Shown: one piece after another, positions 34,489-46,437 of the stretch
Numbering within the stretch: position 1 is the first letter of the stretch
Layout: every line of letters starts with the position of its first letter
Assembly (NCBI GenBank): GCA_029532415.1
Contig: JAQOTA010000053.1
Coordinates: 5,084,001 to 5,148,000, forward strand
From: Marasmius tenuissimus
Taxonomy: Eukaryota > Basidiomycota > Agaricomycetes > Agaricales > Marasmiaceae
Direction of reading: 5' to 3'
Length of the DNA stretch: 64,000 bases
Translations under genes and position numbers: made by a program
Notes under the pieces: generated by a model
What the model was told of the DNA's origin: nothing
Database searches by the model: none
What the model saw: only the letters and a program-made list of their open reading frames with translations

Positions 34489-37400
34489 CTACTCTTGATA
34501 AGACGGAGGTGGGGGCACAAGGTGCTCGTCGCTTGGTGACCTTGCTGCAGCCCCGTCAAAGATCCGTTTCCTCGTAGCCCTAAGCTCGTCCTCGTATCGC
34601 GACAGAGTTTGCGCAGTGTTTTCAAGGACAGATTGTGCTCCTGCAGTGCGTCCAGAGTATGTCGAGCATTCGGCTACGATCTTAGCAACCATTATCAAGC
34701 ATAAGTTGAGAAGGCATTACCGGCAACGAGGTCAAGAGTACTTGCCTGTGTATAGGCACGAACGACCTCGGATGTAGCATCGTCCAAAGACGCTGTGTGG
34801 TGAACTCAGATTCACTCGGCGAGCAGATGTTGGGGCGACACACCATTGAAGCGTTCTCTACTTTCTGAGGGTATCCTAGTAGGAATCCTATCAAGAGAGG
34901 GAGTCATTTCAAGCCCAATGAAGATTGGGCGGCCATATACTCACCTTTGTGAAATGGCAAGAGCCCCTAGAGGCTTGACCGAAGGTGATAGCTGACGGGC
35001 TTCTTGTACCAATGAAGGTACCTGGCTGGCCGATGTGTGGGCATCTCGGAGACAAGCAGTCTCCCTTTTGTGCATGGTACTGGTAAGGCAAATGATCTCA
35101 GTATCAAGAAACATGGGGGCTACGAACAGAAACCATACCCAGAGGTCAATGACGCTGCAAAAAATGTGTTAGTACCTCCGCGGGAGCCGTATTGAACCTC
35201 AAGACTGACGTGAGGTAGCACATCGCACTGCTTCCTTCAATTTCTCTAAGCAATCGTGTAATGCCTTCTCCGCGCGATACAGGCGTTCATACGCTTGCGT
35301 CTCGGCGCTGAAAGTAGCTTCGACGCGATCATACATGGCTTTGGCTGTGACGACTTGCTGCTGTAGTTGGTTTTCCTCAGGGAAACCTGTGAATTGTCAT
35401 CTACCCCGGAACCGAAGATGGTGGAATATGTTGACGAGTACCTGTAAACCCGCCGAAAATGGCATTGTAGATTGCATCCAATTTGTTTGTCATCAAGGCA
35501 TACTCCCTGACTTGCTTTCCAAGGGCGCGTTCCTGATTTACGAGCAAAGTATGACCATCGAGTGTGAATTAAACAGAAAGCAATGCTAACGCGCTCACCT
35601 CGATCTTTGCCCGTGTCAATGCCTCCTTCAACTTTTCATGTCTTTCCCGCTCTCTTGCCTCTTCCTCAACTGCCGTGAGATATCTTCGGAAATGGGACGC
35701 AGAGATGTTAGTCCAATCAATCAACTATAGATAAACACGGAAACTGACGTTACGTCGGCCTCAGAGTCTTTTCGTTTTTGTGCCTCCCCGTTTTTCAGGC
35801 TGAGGCTCCTCATTACCGACCAAAATTTAGCCTTCGGTTTATCCACACTCTCCGGGACATTCTTCTGCCTTGTAATCTCTGATAGCTTGATGAGATTCAA
35901 CATGCTCTCTTCAATCCTGAACTGAAGGTCCATGATCGTGGCTTGCTGTGCTGCCAGTGCTTCAGGAGCGTGTTTGACTCGTGAGATGGCCTGGATAACC
36001 TCGATGTGCTTAGGATGGTTCTCGGAGACAAGCCTATCGAAGGCTTTCAAACGGATGATTTAAAAAGGGACAAATTTGAACTCGGTGGCAAGACTTACTG
36101 GGAAGCGCAGCGTTCGCATCTGCATGCCACGGGACGGACGCTTCTTCTTTCTCAAGCTTTGGTACAAGAGGTTCGACGGGGGACCTTGAGCCTGACGCTC
36201 CACCCGCCTCTATCGCAGGTTGCGGATCGTTGTCCTCATAGACTAAAGGCGCCGAAGGGGAGTTTCTCACCACTGGGCTCGGGGGAAAGGAAGGAGGATC
36301 ATGTGAACGCGGAGACCCGTCGGGGGATGTCGCGCTTGTCGCATCCGTTACTTCGATAATTAATGCTTCGTGGTGTTGTTGTTTTTGCGAAGATGAGCGC
36401 CCTGCAGGGATTGAGTTATTCTCGTTGAAAAGGCTCGTCCGTGGCTCGGGCTCAGAGTGGTTGAAATCCGTGTGCGGAGGAAGGCTGTCGGGAGTCGCCC
36501 TGTGACTCCGAAAAGAGGGTGAACAAAACAAACGACAAAACGGGGAGCACAATAAGGTCACTCACAAGTCGACCGGCGTCGTCGACGGGGCGCCAATTAT
36601 AGTGTTATCACCATCACTGTGCGTCCCCAGACTGACGACAGAACAATAATCAACGTTTCCCCAAACTTGTGTAAATGTGTCGTCACTCCAATTCGGTGGC
36701 GAGCATGTCGTCTTCCGTGTATCCATTTTCGATAACTGTTCTAGTACCTGACGTGCATTTGGACGATGTGATGGATTTGCGGACCAGGATTCCTGCATAA
36801 GTTTCCACATATCGTCTGAGAGTTCAGACGCCTCGGCAGGCCTCGTCGACCGCTTTCCTTGGATCACGGCAAGCACCACTGCCGCCTCAGTCGGGAGCTC
36901 AGGGAAAGGATGGTGCCCGCTGGTGAAGACCTATAAGGTATTCTCAGAAGGCTGATCAAAAAAGGTACTGGTTTTTGACTTGCCTCAAAACAAACGCACG
37001 CCAAAGCGAAGATATCGCTCTCTTTCGATGCGAGACTTCCCTCCAGCAGTTCGGGGGCCAACCAACGGCCTGTGCCACGGGGACGAGACGTCGTCGTTAT
37101 GCTAAGCCCCCGCGTATCCGAAATACGAGACAAACCGAAATCCCCAATACAGGCTCGAAGAGAGTCAGTGATGAGGATGTTGACACCCTTAAGATCGCTA
37201 TGGACGAGCTTCATGACATGGAGGTGAGCCAGACCAGCCGCAATATCATGAACCTGGGCTTCTTGTCAGCCCAATCATTGACTAAGTAGTGCGGGACGAT
37301 GAATGTTACCAGTGTATAATGGTCTATATCTTCCCGCTTCGAAGCCTTCAAGAACTGGACCAAATTACCCTTATTCATCCAGGGCGAAATCAAACACAAC

Positions 37401-37987
37401 TGTTGAGTAGACTCGAGTCGATATATTCCGAGGAATGGCAATATGTTTGGATGCTTCATCTGACGCCAGAAAATAGCCTCCCTGAGATATTCCTGTCATG
37501 GCATCGGCTGTCAGCCTCAGACGTACGAAATCGCAATGCAAAGAACTTACCTTCGTTAACTTCTCCAGGTCAGATTCTAGATACACTTTGACGACCTTCA
37601 AGCATACGTGCTCTATCGATTCACCAATTACACCCTTCCAGACGTCTCCAAAGCCACCGGCAGCAATAGGGAAGTCCCCGAGTCTCTTCACGTTCTGAAT
37701 AGAAAGACATTTCGGATGTAGACCGGAATTCTTCGACAAACGGACCATAACAGTGAATACCGAAGACCGTATTGCTGGAGAGATATGAGGGCAGTCGACA
37801 AGCTCGAATCTTCTAAGTTTACTCGCTTTTTGTGGTGCTCAAAGTGATCACTCACCTGTTGCATACTGTCCAGCCAAGTTTGTGCCTCATAGCCCTTCAT
37901 TTCTAGAAAGCCTTGCAGCCTCAACTTGTCGCTGAAAATCCCCGTTAAATGGTCCTCCAGTCGCTTCAATGATGGCTCGAGGGACAT
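34489..37987 (-). CDS. Protein kinase (TKL-like) with long coiled-coil C-terminal region
   Basis: Fifteen exons: 37856-37987, 37551-37802, 37310-37492, 36984-37253, 36566-36930, 36099-36505, 35749-36043, 35599-35683, 35442-35532, 35210-35386, 35139-35154, 34945-35079, 34844-34887, 34746-34792, 34489-34680 (2691 nt, 896 aa). The kinase domain spans about residues 85-350: Gly loop AAGGFGDVWKG (91-101), ATP lysine K113, catalytic loop HSDLKGVN (207-214; HSD replaces HRD), DFG 227-229, APE 255-257. The HSDLKGVN form is common in the expanded fungal TKL-like kinases. After a Ser/Pro-rich linker (about 380-535) come helices predicted to coil (RIEESMLNLIKLSEITRQ, EEEARERERHEKLKEAL and onward), ending in PPPPSYQE. 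Introns after exons 4 and 14 use GC donors (GCAAGT). Kinase and tail are joined by in-phase splices, so one fused protein is likely. Its partner is unknown. Confidence 0.88.
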
Positions 37988-38703
37988 GGCTATAGCTGGT
38001 GACTTCGCGAGTCACCCAAAAATACTCTTAAGCTTCTTATATGCGGTGTGAGACTGTCACAGGGCATTCATTTCCATCCGTCCATCATGGGGCAATGTTC
38101 GCATCCCATCTATCAAGGCCAATAAGGATAGTACCACCAGGATGAGACACGTATGTGAATCTCGAGCTAGTCGCTGGGCGGACGTGTTGAAGCAGTGAAT
38201 CAATCGAATTCGTGGACATGTAGAGTGAATGTTGGCTACCGGAGAAGGCTGCGTGTTGGGTCTATGTAATTGGGTTTACCGCGTTTGTCGACGTCAATTC
38301 CTTAGATCAGGCGGAGATCAGAATGATTATCTTATCTGCTGTAGATAAAGAGACTCGGCAGACGCTCGGCTGCCTGAAAGGCGAAACCTGGGGTCATTTT
38401 GGGCCACATCCTTAAGCTTCGGGCTTCATTTCCCAAGATCCAGATTCACGGTAGGTGTGATGCGATTGGTGTCAGATAGTATCATAAAGAAATACATACG
38501 TGATTAAGAGACCGGATGCAGATCAGACATGAGAGTGTGCGCAAGAAAGACATAGGGATCGGTATGACAGCTAGGTAAAATCTACACGACAAAGAAACGA
38601 AAGAGGAAGAAAGAAGTGCAGCAAAAACGGGAGGGTATGCATGATAGAAAGATAATGAAATAATGAGAACAAAAAGCAAGAAATGGCGGCGAGTGGATAA
38701 TAC
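37988..38703. other. Intergenic between Set1 3' end and kinase promoter
   Basis: This contains the promoter side of the kinase gene and the 3' flank of Set1. Purine-rich sequence near 38580-38680 produces hydrophobic shadow ORFs on the minus strand that run out of the last Set1 exon and are not genes. Confidence 0.5.
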
Positions 38704-41700
38704 TCAGTTGAGGAAACCACGACATTTTGCTGACCCGCAAAGACAAGGGATTTTGTCCTGCTCGAATGGAAAGTGGTAATCTGGACGTAAAAAACATTAG
38801 CCACTGATCGAGATCTGTGACTTTTCAACGTACCATAAGTGATTTCGTCTCCGAGTTCGATGTCTTGTTTGGCGTAGATGACGATCTTCTTCTCTCCACT
38901 AATTGTGATGATTTTGGCGGTGCAATTGGGATCACAGGAGTGGTTAATGAGACGTCTGTTCAAGGCGTCAGTCAGTTGAAGATCCTTAATATAAAAGTCG
39001 ACACGACGTACCCAAGATTTCCCTTCTTCGTGGCATCCACCACAAGGTCCTCGTCAATACGAAAGAGATAACTGGAACCAATGCCCTGCCGCTCGTACGT
39101 CTTCTCTCTTTTGTCCGCCACCTGTGCTCGAATGACTTCGCCCACATATTCAATCACCATCTCCCCCTTAGCAATCTTCTCCATGGCGTACAGACCCCAA
39201 TCGTGAATTGGCGATCGAGAGAAGCGTAGATGTTTCTTCCTTGTCTGGAGCTGATTGAACTTGAACGTGAGCTCGTTCACATTCTCTCCCTTGGAGAGCG
39301 CAACCGCTCTCTGCACCTGGTTGATCTCTTCAAGACCTTGTGCTCGGCGACGCGCGTTTGCACGATTGGACCTGGAGGATGTGATGTGTTGGGGTTGTGG
39401 TGGCTCCTCGACGGTTTCCTTGGCGGCAGTGGTGTTCACGTTCCGGGACTGATACTGCGTGACGTAGGACATCTTTTCTGCGTGAGGTATCTTATAGGAA
39501 CCTTCGGTTCGCGCAGATCCAGAAGTGTGCTTCCTGGGAGATGGCGACGCTGATTCCTCGGAAGGTTCCTTAGATGGGGATGGCTTCTCTTGCGGTGGCG
39601 CGGGAGGTGATGAATCTTGGCCGCTGAGAATGAGCTTCGCGAAATATTCATCCTCGTCGTCATCACAGACGCCAAGGTCAACAGGAGGCGGGGTAGGAGG
39701 AGGCGTGCTGACTCGTACGCCGGCAGGGGAAGGAGATCGGGAAGGAGATAGCGAAGATTGGAAACCGGGAGAAATTCTGACGAGGGACGGTGCTTCGAAA
39801 CCAGAGTCGTCCGGAAGAATGATATCTTGAACCTCGTCGTCTTCCGGTGTTTTCTTCTTTCCTCCCTTTTTCGTTGCTTTCTTCTTCGCCTCCAACTTCG
39901 ACTTCTTTCTCTTGGGCTCGTCTTCTTCCGATTCTGGCTCGACGACGAGGGGCCTCTTCTTTGCGCTGACGTTCTCGGCGGATGGAACAGTCTCGTCCTC
40001 GCTTTCGGGTTCGTCTTCCTCCTCATCCTTAATGACCTGCCGTTTATTGACCTTCTTGACCTCGGTCTTTCTCTTCTTCTTCGGGCGATCATCGTCCTCC
40101 ATCTCCTCGTCTTCCTCAGTCTGCGGTACCTTCACCTCTTGAACGACCTCAACTGGTACCTCCTTCACCCTCCTTTGCTTCTTGAAGGACAAACCCTGCA
40201 GCCCCTTGGCCTTCACCTCTGCCTGTATATCGGACCAAGCACCCTGCTTTCCAAAGCCTTTCGCGACTTCCCTCTGAACCATCTTGTACATTTCCGGACC
40301 GACGACTTTATCCAGAATGTCTCGTCGTAGTTGTGCCCTGAGATCCTCCAGGATCAAGTTCTGCATCTTCTGGATTGCCTCTTCACGTAGTTGAGCAGGT
40401 GTCTTGAACGCTGCGTCAACCTCCTTCTGCGTAGGTGGAGGACGGGAAGTAACTAGACAAAATCGGTTGTTCAGGTTGGGAGGGACAACTTTGGAGACGT
40501 TGACGACACGGTGCGCGAGGTTGTCTCTTTCGAAGGTGAAGAAAACACCCTTGTCAGATTTCATCATCTATACAACGAAGATGGATCTCGTGAGTCAAAG
40601 ACGAACGGGGGAGAATCGCAGGATGCAACACATACCTTCGAAATCTCAAGATTCTTGAAGAAGTTTTCGAGCTGCGGTTTCCTCATCTGCTTCACCCACT
40701 GCTCAATGTCACCACCATCCGAAGGCGCGACCCAGACATGCATGTGACGATTGTTGAAGAGTTCCTTCATGAGCTCGCCATGGTCCATCTCCCAATCATC
40801 CTCTGGTAGATCATCATACCCAGGCGTAGGCGACTCCGTACGAGACCGAATAGGACTCCCCTTCCTCGCACCTCGTCCCCGACTCGTACTTCGCCTCCTC
40901 CAATCAGAATGCCTGTCCTTATCCCGCCACGATGCCCTATCCCGACTCGAACTCCTATGGTCTCGCCGCCTCATAGGCTCAACCATGAGTTCGTCTCTCC
41001 CATCTCTTCCTCTCCCACGCGGCCTCTCCTTCTCCTTCTCTTTCTCCTTCGGATCAAGTTCCTTCTCGGGCTCTTTGTCCCCCTCCAAGTTCCTCTTCAT
41101 CTGCTTCTCCTTCTCCTCATCTTTCGTCTTCGCATCCTGTCTCGCACGGAGCAACGCAGCAGGAATCGACTTCTTCCCATTTTGATCTGTCGAAGCCATC
41201 CGCTCCGCTGTGAAAGACGTCGAAGGGGGCAATGTCCTCGGCATCGGCACAGAAGGAAGGGGGTCCAAAGGTTTCGCAGGTGGCTTGACGGGTAGAGCCA
41301 AAGAAGGTGTTCCATGACTATGACCAAGGGCCGGAGGATGAGGAGGATGAGCACTCGACGGGGTGCTACCACCTCCCATCCCGTTGATCGGCGTAGGTGG
41401 TGCCGGAGGGTGATTGTGTCGAGGTGTCGAGCTACCAGGAACAAAAGGTGACGGGGTCGAACCATACAAAGGCCGCGACGGTAACGGATGATGCAGAGGT
41501 CGTCCATTCACCGCTTTCGGTGGAAGCGAATGTGACTGTGAACTCGGAGGAGGCGGTTGAGGCGTCATCTTCCCTTGACTATAATGGCTAGGCGTATCGA
41601 CCCTCTCACTTGGTATCGGCGTCAGGGGTGGCAAACTGGAATTCGGTGTCGGAGTCAGTGTCACAGTGGGGAGTTCCCCTCGTTCCCTCCGCTTCCTCTC

Positions 41701-44691
41701 CTTCTTCCTCTCATCAAGGACCTTCACAACAGCCTGCGTCCTCGTCCCATCACCATCGAATATGACGCTGATCTCCTCTCCCTCTTTCGATCGGTTGATA
41801 GTGCTGGTGGGTCCTGACGCACCCCAGTTCGCATACCCAGCACCACCCCATGGTCTTCGTTTACCGTCTTCCTTCTCGACGCACTTCTTCGCCTCTTCAT
41901 GTTTCGTATACCGAATCAGGACGATGCCGAGTGGGCTTCCGTTCTCCTTGTCGATTTGAGGCTCGAAAGATGCAATGTGTCCATAGGCGGAGAAATGTTG
42001 CTTGATGACAGTATTGGGTGTCAAGAGCGCGATGTTGGTGACAAGGACACTCGTAGGCGGAGTTGGGCCTGCAGAGACTTTGATATCGTACTGTTGAATG
42101 GTTTGTGTTGATTGGCGGTAGGCAGTTGAAGAAAAGCGTGACGAAAATTCGTTAGTAAGGTTCGATGAACAATCAAAAAGAATGGAATGTAATAGGCAGC
42201 CTGCCTCACGTCGTTAGACATGCAAGCGTCATGTAGAATGCGGGGGGGAACGAAGAAAGAAAAAAACAGAAACTAAAAGACGTACCTCATACTTGCACTC
42301 AACAAACGCCTGCCTGAACTTCCTCTCCGCTCCCCGTTTCCTTGGATCCTCTGGTACAGGCCTAGGTTCTCGTATCCACCACCCTGGTTCATTGTCGCCC
42401 AGATCGTCTCCAAAACCACCTTCACTCCACTTCATCTCTTCTCTTGACACCCAACACCACTCTCCATCCTCCAAAACTTCACCATCATACCGAATGATGA
42501 CCTCCTTCCCCATCCCCCTCACCTGCCCATTGCTCGACTGCAACCGATGCTCCTTCTCCCGCTCCTTCGCAAGATACGCCAACTCTTCAGGTGTCATCTT
42601 CGATTGTGACGAGGAAGACGAAGCTATCGGATTCGTCGAACTTTCACCCTCCACACCACCCATCTCCACATCCCCCACCTTCTCCTCGCTTTCCCCTTCC
42701 TCCATCACAACATCCGGATCCGCCCTCTCCTTCCCCTTCCCCTTCGACCTCCGTATCGCAGTACCCAAAAGCTCGAAATAATCGTGGATAGCTGTATACT
42801 CCCAAGTCGTACTCTGCTGCTCCATCTTCTCTTCCGTCCCTCTTCTGACGTTTTCCCTCCAGAGAGCATCCTTAATCTGCCGGTATTTAAGATACTCGTG
42901 CGGGAAAGTAGGATCGTGGATTATTCGATGCGACCGTGGGTTCTTCGGTGAGTAGGTGTAATCTTCAGGATTCGGGGAGGACGTGGACGGTTGTGGCGGG
43001 TTGACATTACTCGACGACGAAGCGGAGGCAGAAGCAGAAGTTGAAGCAGAGGAAGACGAAGACGCAGACGACCCTGGTACACGACACGGCGGCCAAGGTG
43101 GTAAATCCCACTTCGGTGGAGGCGGAGGTGGTGTTTTCGGTTTAGGCGGAGGAGGCAGGAGGAGGAGGAGGAGGAACTTGCTCTACTACTGAGAGCGGAG
43201 GTGACCTCGTCCTTGATACCGAGAAATGTTGCGGTGTCGATCTACCTGATCCTCCGTGACCATAACCTGCCCGAGAATCCGAACGTTCTCGTTCCCTTTC
43301 TCGCTCTCTTCCTCTGTCCCGGTCGCGTTCCCTATCCCTATCCCGTTCGCGGTCCCAGTCTCGATCTCGTTCGCGCTCCCGGTCTCGGTCTCTATCCCTG
43401 TCCCGTTCCCAATCTCGTTCCCTGACCCGTTCTTTCTCCCAATCCCTATCTTTATCCCTCAACCTATCCCTATCCCTGTCCCTTTCTCGCTCACGCTCTC
43501 TATCCGTCGACCCCGAAGCATGCGGAGGAGAAGGTGGAGGCTGGAAAACATTGGACGACGACGACTGTGGTCGAGGTAAAGGCGAAGGTATCGTCAACGA
43601 AACCGCAGGAGAAGGAGCAGGAGCAGGAACAGGAACTGAAGCCGCAGTGTGCAACTGAACAGGTGGCGGACCTGCTGGAGCGCGTGCTGGGGTAGGAAGA
43701 GCGATCGAAATGGGTGCAGGTGCGGTTGATTGGTCTGTTCAACGCGCAAAATGTGAGAGAACAACGCGTTTTGGGAGTGTGGGAGTGTGACAGTCAGCAA
43801 AATGGTACATCTTTCGATAGAATTGGGGTACTGACCGGGCGTATTGGTGAAAATCGAAGGTAATGGTGGCGGTGGGAGATCTGGAGGAGGAGGTACGGCT
43901 GGTGACGGTGGAGGAGGAGGTGCACTTCCCGGGGGTGGTGGTGGTGCTGATTCTGGAGGTGGCGGTGGAGGAGGCAGACTTTCCGGTTGAGGAGGTAAAG
44001 GTAAATTTGCGGGGGGCGGTGGAGGAGGCGGGGCGCTCGGTGGTGGAGGAGGAGGAGGTTCAGACGCAGGTTGAGGTGGTGGTTTAGACGCTGAAGGGCC
44101 CAATTTCTTTCCCATTGAGATTGATATCGTAGGTCGGGTAGGCCCCAGCGTTATTGCTCCCTAGACGTAAGATTCAAGTAAATATTTAATAAGAAACGCG
44201 CGAAATTCGAGAAAAATTGTTCACATTTGGCGGTTGGTGTTGTAGTTGCGGCTTCACGAGATTCGGAATAGGTCCCAAGCTTGACGATCCCTGCACGAAT
44301 TTGATCGTAAGTCTGATTCAGAGCTAAAAAGAGATGAACATAACGGCAAAAAACGCACATTTGGAGGGCCAGGTGATTGCTGTTGTTGTTTGAGAACATT
44401 CGGTCCTGGTCCTGGAATATTAACCGGCTTCATTGGATGACTTCGAGGATGAGGCGGAGGACCATGAGCATGCCCATTCATATAAGGCTTTCCTCTGGGG
44501 GCACCACCTCGATAATGGTGACCTCCAGTCATTAGACTTCGAGGACCAGTTGGAGGTGCTGCGCCAATTCTACTCGCTGTTGCCGACGCTGACGAAGATT
44601 GTTGCTGCGGTGGAGGACCAGGAGGCGGACCACCACCTGGCATCGACGCCAACAACGCCCGAGGACCTTTTGGAGGTGCCTTTCCCGACAT
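38704..44691 (-). CDS. SET1: Histone H3-Lys4 methyltransferase Set1 (COMPASS)
   Basis: The catalytic subunit of COMPASS in the nucleus; methylates H3K4 at active promoters. Exons: 44359-44691, 44225-44290, 43836-44160, 42286-43734 (see below), 40636-42090, 39012-40567, 38834-38955, 38704-38780; about 1780 aa. The N-terminus is polyproline/glycine-rich, followed by an Arg/Asp/Glu dipeptide tract, a conserved block [19 protein letters not shown], then an RRM-like domain ([10 protein letters not shown]...[11 protein letters not shown]). After a Lys/Glu-rich linker comes the N-SET/SET region: [46 protein letters not shown], and a post-[16 protein letters not shown]. Within exon 4 the frame changes by one base in a CCT-repeat tract near 43145-43175: either a 43-nt intron (GTATCA...CAAG) or an indel. 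The start at MSGKAPPKG is the first ATG in frame. Confidence 0.93.
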
Positions 44692-45485
44692 TTCCTGCAA
44701 ATTTTCTTCTGCTAATGTTACGCTCTCTTCCCCGACTTCACTCGTCTCTTCTACTCGCTTATTTCACTTCTCTTCTTCTTTCTCGACCACAATCTTCCTA
44801 TCAAATCGAAAAAAGAGCGGGTTTTAGTGGAAAATAGAGCAAGATGAGAAAAACGACGGGGAAGAGCACATCAAGCAATGAGGGTAGAGATCAGAGCGCG
44901 TGGCATAACGGTGAAGCCAAACATTGACACAGCCAGGCTCGAGCTTTGACTCAGAACGCCCATCATCTCAATTCCCAACCTCTGTCCGTTATTGTCCCAG
45001 GGTCTCTCTCACTCAACTATCCCGATTTGCATACGAATCACGATGCCTATATGAACATTTTTCGGACCATCTCAGATTTTTCCTCGCCAGTTTCGACCAA
45101 CTCTCTTCATTGACCCTCTTCAGCTGCAACCCTTGTAACCCTCTCGACGGATTCCAGCGTCAAATGTGTAGAGGCGAGAACGTGGGGGCTCCGATGCTGT
45201 AGAGCTGGTCACTCTCCGTTGGCTCTGTTTGTCACGACTCACGGCTACCTCATGGAGTGTGGTAAAAGCGGGACGGTCGACATACATAGGTCACTCGGCA
45301 CTACGGGTCGAAGGATAAACGTTGAGTGCAGGCTTTGGCCCTTGAGTCATACGACTTGGTTTCTGTGAATTCCTGGAAACATCACATTACCTTCCTGTAT
45401 AATTATTCATTCACATACAGAAGAATCTGACCTACGGTTATCTAGTGAGTGATGATACTATAGCCTCTTTGCTTAGTGCAATATC
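44692..45485. other. Intergenic between Set1 promoter and tRNA gene
   Basis: This is the promoter side of Set1. It is pyrimidine-rich just upstream of the start codon (TCTTCTTTCTCG). The plus-strand ORF 44924-45202 has no recognisable features. Confidence 0.45.
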
Positions 45486-45572
45486 AGCAGCATGGCGCAG
45501 TGGTAGCGCGCGGGGCCCATATCCATTCGTACTGGAACCCCGAGGTCACTTGATCGAAACAAGTTGCTGCTA
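45486..45572 (+). tRNA. Initiator tRNA-Met (CAU) with a 15-nt intron
   Basis: The acceptor stem AGCAGCA pairs perfectly with TGCTGCT, with A as discriminator; CCA is not encoded. The A box is TGGCGCAGTGGTAGCGCG. The anticodon stem CGGGG/CCCCG includes the three G:C pairs typical of initiators, and the loop reads CCCATAA with anticodon CAT. The T arm is ACTTG-ATCGAAA-CAAGT; A1:U72 and the AUCGAAA loop (A54, A60) are the eukaryotic initiator hallmarks. Removing 15 nt after position 37 (about 45525-45539, TCCATTCGTACTGGA) gives a 72-nt mature tRNA, and this is the canonical 37/38 intron site. No T-run terminator is seen directly after the gene; the nearest short T-run is in the TTGATTATTTTTCG stretch about 20-30 nt downstream. 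Confidence 0.96.
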
Positions 45573-45915
45573 TGATCCTTCCATACTCTTGATTATTTTT
45601 CGTTCAGGCACTTTATAAGTTTCCCGTCATACCTCTTTTCCCCCAAGTCAAATGCGCACAGAAAGATTGCAGAAATAACGACAACATGAATATGGGTTCC
45701 TCATCCTCCGGCATTGCATGATGACGGGTTGAGCAAGGTCTTCCAGCACTTGATGGGCCTGTCACCGGCTTGGGTATGCGCGAATTCGAGCGAAATGATA
45801 GCAGTGTCTGAGCAGTAAAAGAAGGTACTCAGTGGGCCTGTCCTTAGCGCCAGACTGGTGGACTGAGCAGAGGATATCCAGGGTGACAACAGCGACGTAC
45901 TGAGATGACGTTCGT

Positions 45916-45953
45916 TACAAGGCCATCATGAGAAGACGGGGCGGAGGTATTGG
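45916..45953. repeat. Diverged direct repeat, copy 1
   Basis: About 38 bp sharing the core TGAGAAGAnGGGGCGGAGGT with 48299-48336. By eye the two copies agree at roughly four of five positions; flanks do not match. It may be a remnant of an old duplicated element. Confidence 0.35.
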
Positions 45954-46260
45954 GACATAGAAGACGATGGCTCCCAGTCACATAACAGAAAGGTCCTGAT
46001 CCCATGGCTCTACGTTCGAAGGCCCCGCATCCCTCACTGATATCGTTCAAGCTCGAGGTCGTCGAAGTCGAATTTTAAATCTTCTGACCGCGACAGGTCT
46101 GCGAAATGAGCGACACAAACCTGGCGAATGATGTGTAAATTTCCACGAGTTCTCCTACACAACAAAGCATCGAGTTGGTGGGTAAGACACCGGATAGTTT
46201 AATACTCACAAAGTGCTTCCTTTCCCCCGTCTCGAGACTCCTCAATGTAGTTCCTCACAG

Positions 46261-46437
46261 GCTGTCATGGCACTTTTTTTTTGGTGGAGCGTTTGGTGGT
46301 TTGTGTCGGACGACAAGGTCATCTTCTCGTACCCGCTTTGTGGGTGGTCGGGGGTTGAAACGTTAAGACCCGGCCCAGATGAAGATGTGGTACCCCTTAC
46401 CCAGGGGTTAATAGACCAAAAAGCTGTCATGGCACTT
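46261..46437 (-). mobile_element. Candidate short non-autonomous retroposon (SINE-like) with 15-bp target-site duplication
   Basis: An exact 15-bp direct repeat GCTGTCATGGCACTT occurs at 46261-46275 and 46423-46437. Between them lie 147 bp that begin, on the plus strand, with a run of T. Read on the minus strand this is: repeat, element, terminal A-run, repeat, which is the footprint of LINE-type target-primed reverse transcription. Near its minus-strand 5' end the element has TGGGTAAGGGG and 43 nt further TTTCAACCC. These stand at tRNA-like A box-B box spacing, but they match the consensus boxes imperfectly (about three mismatches and one mismatch), so a tRNA-derived head is only possible. 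There is no coding capacity. Whether other copies exist in the genome decides the case. Confidence 0.45.

Noticed and set aside
39230..44087. Many long plus-strand ORFs opposite Set1 (for example 39758-40330, 40751-41185, 42293-42781)
   Set aside because: Antisense shadows of low-complexity Pro/Ser/Glu/Arg coding sequence in Set1; they show no domains.
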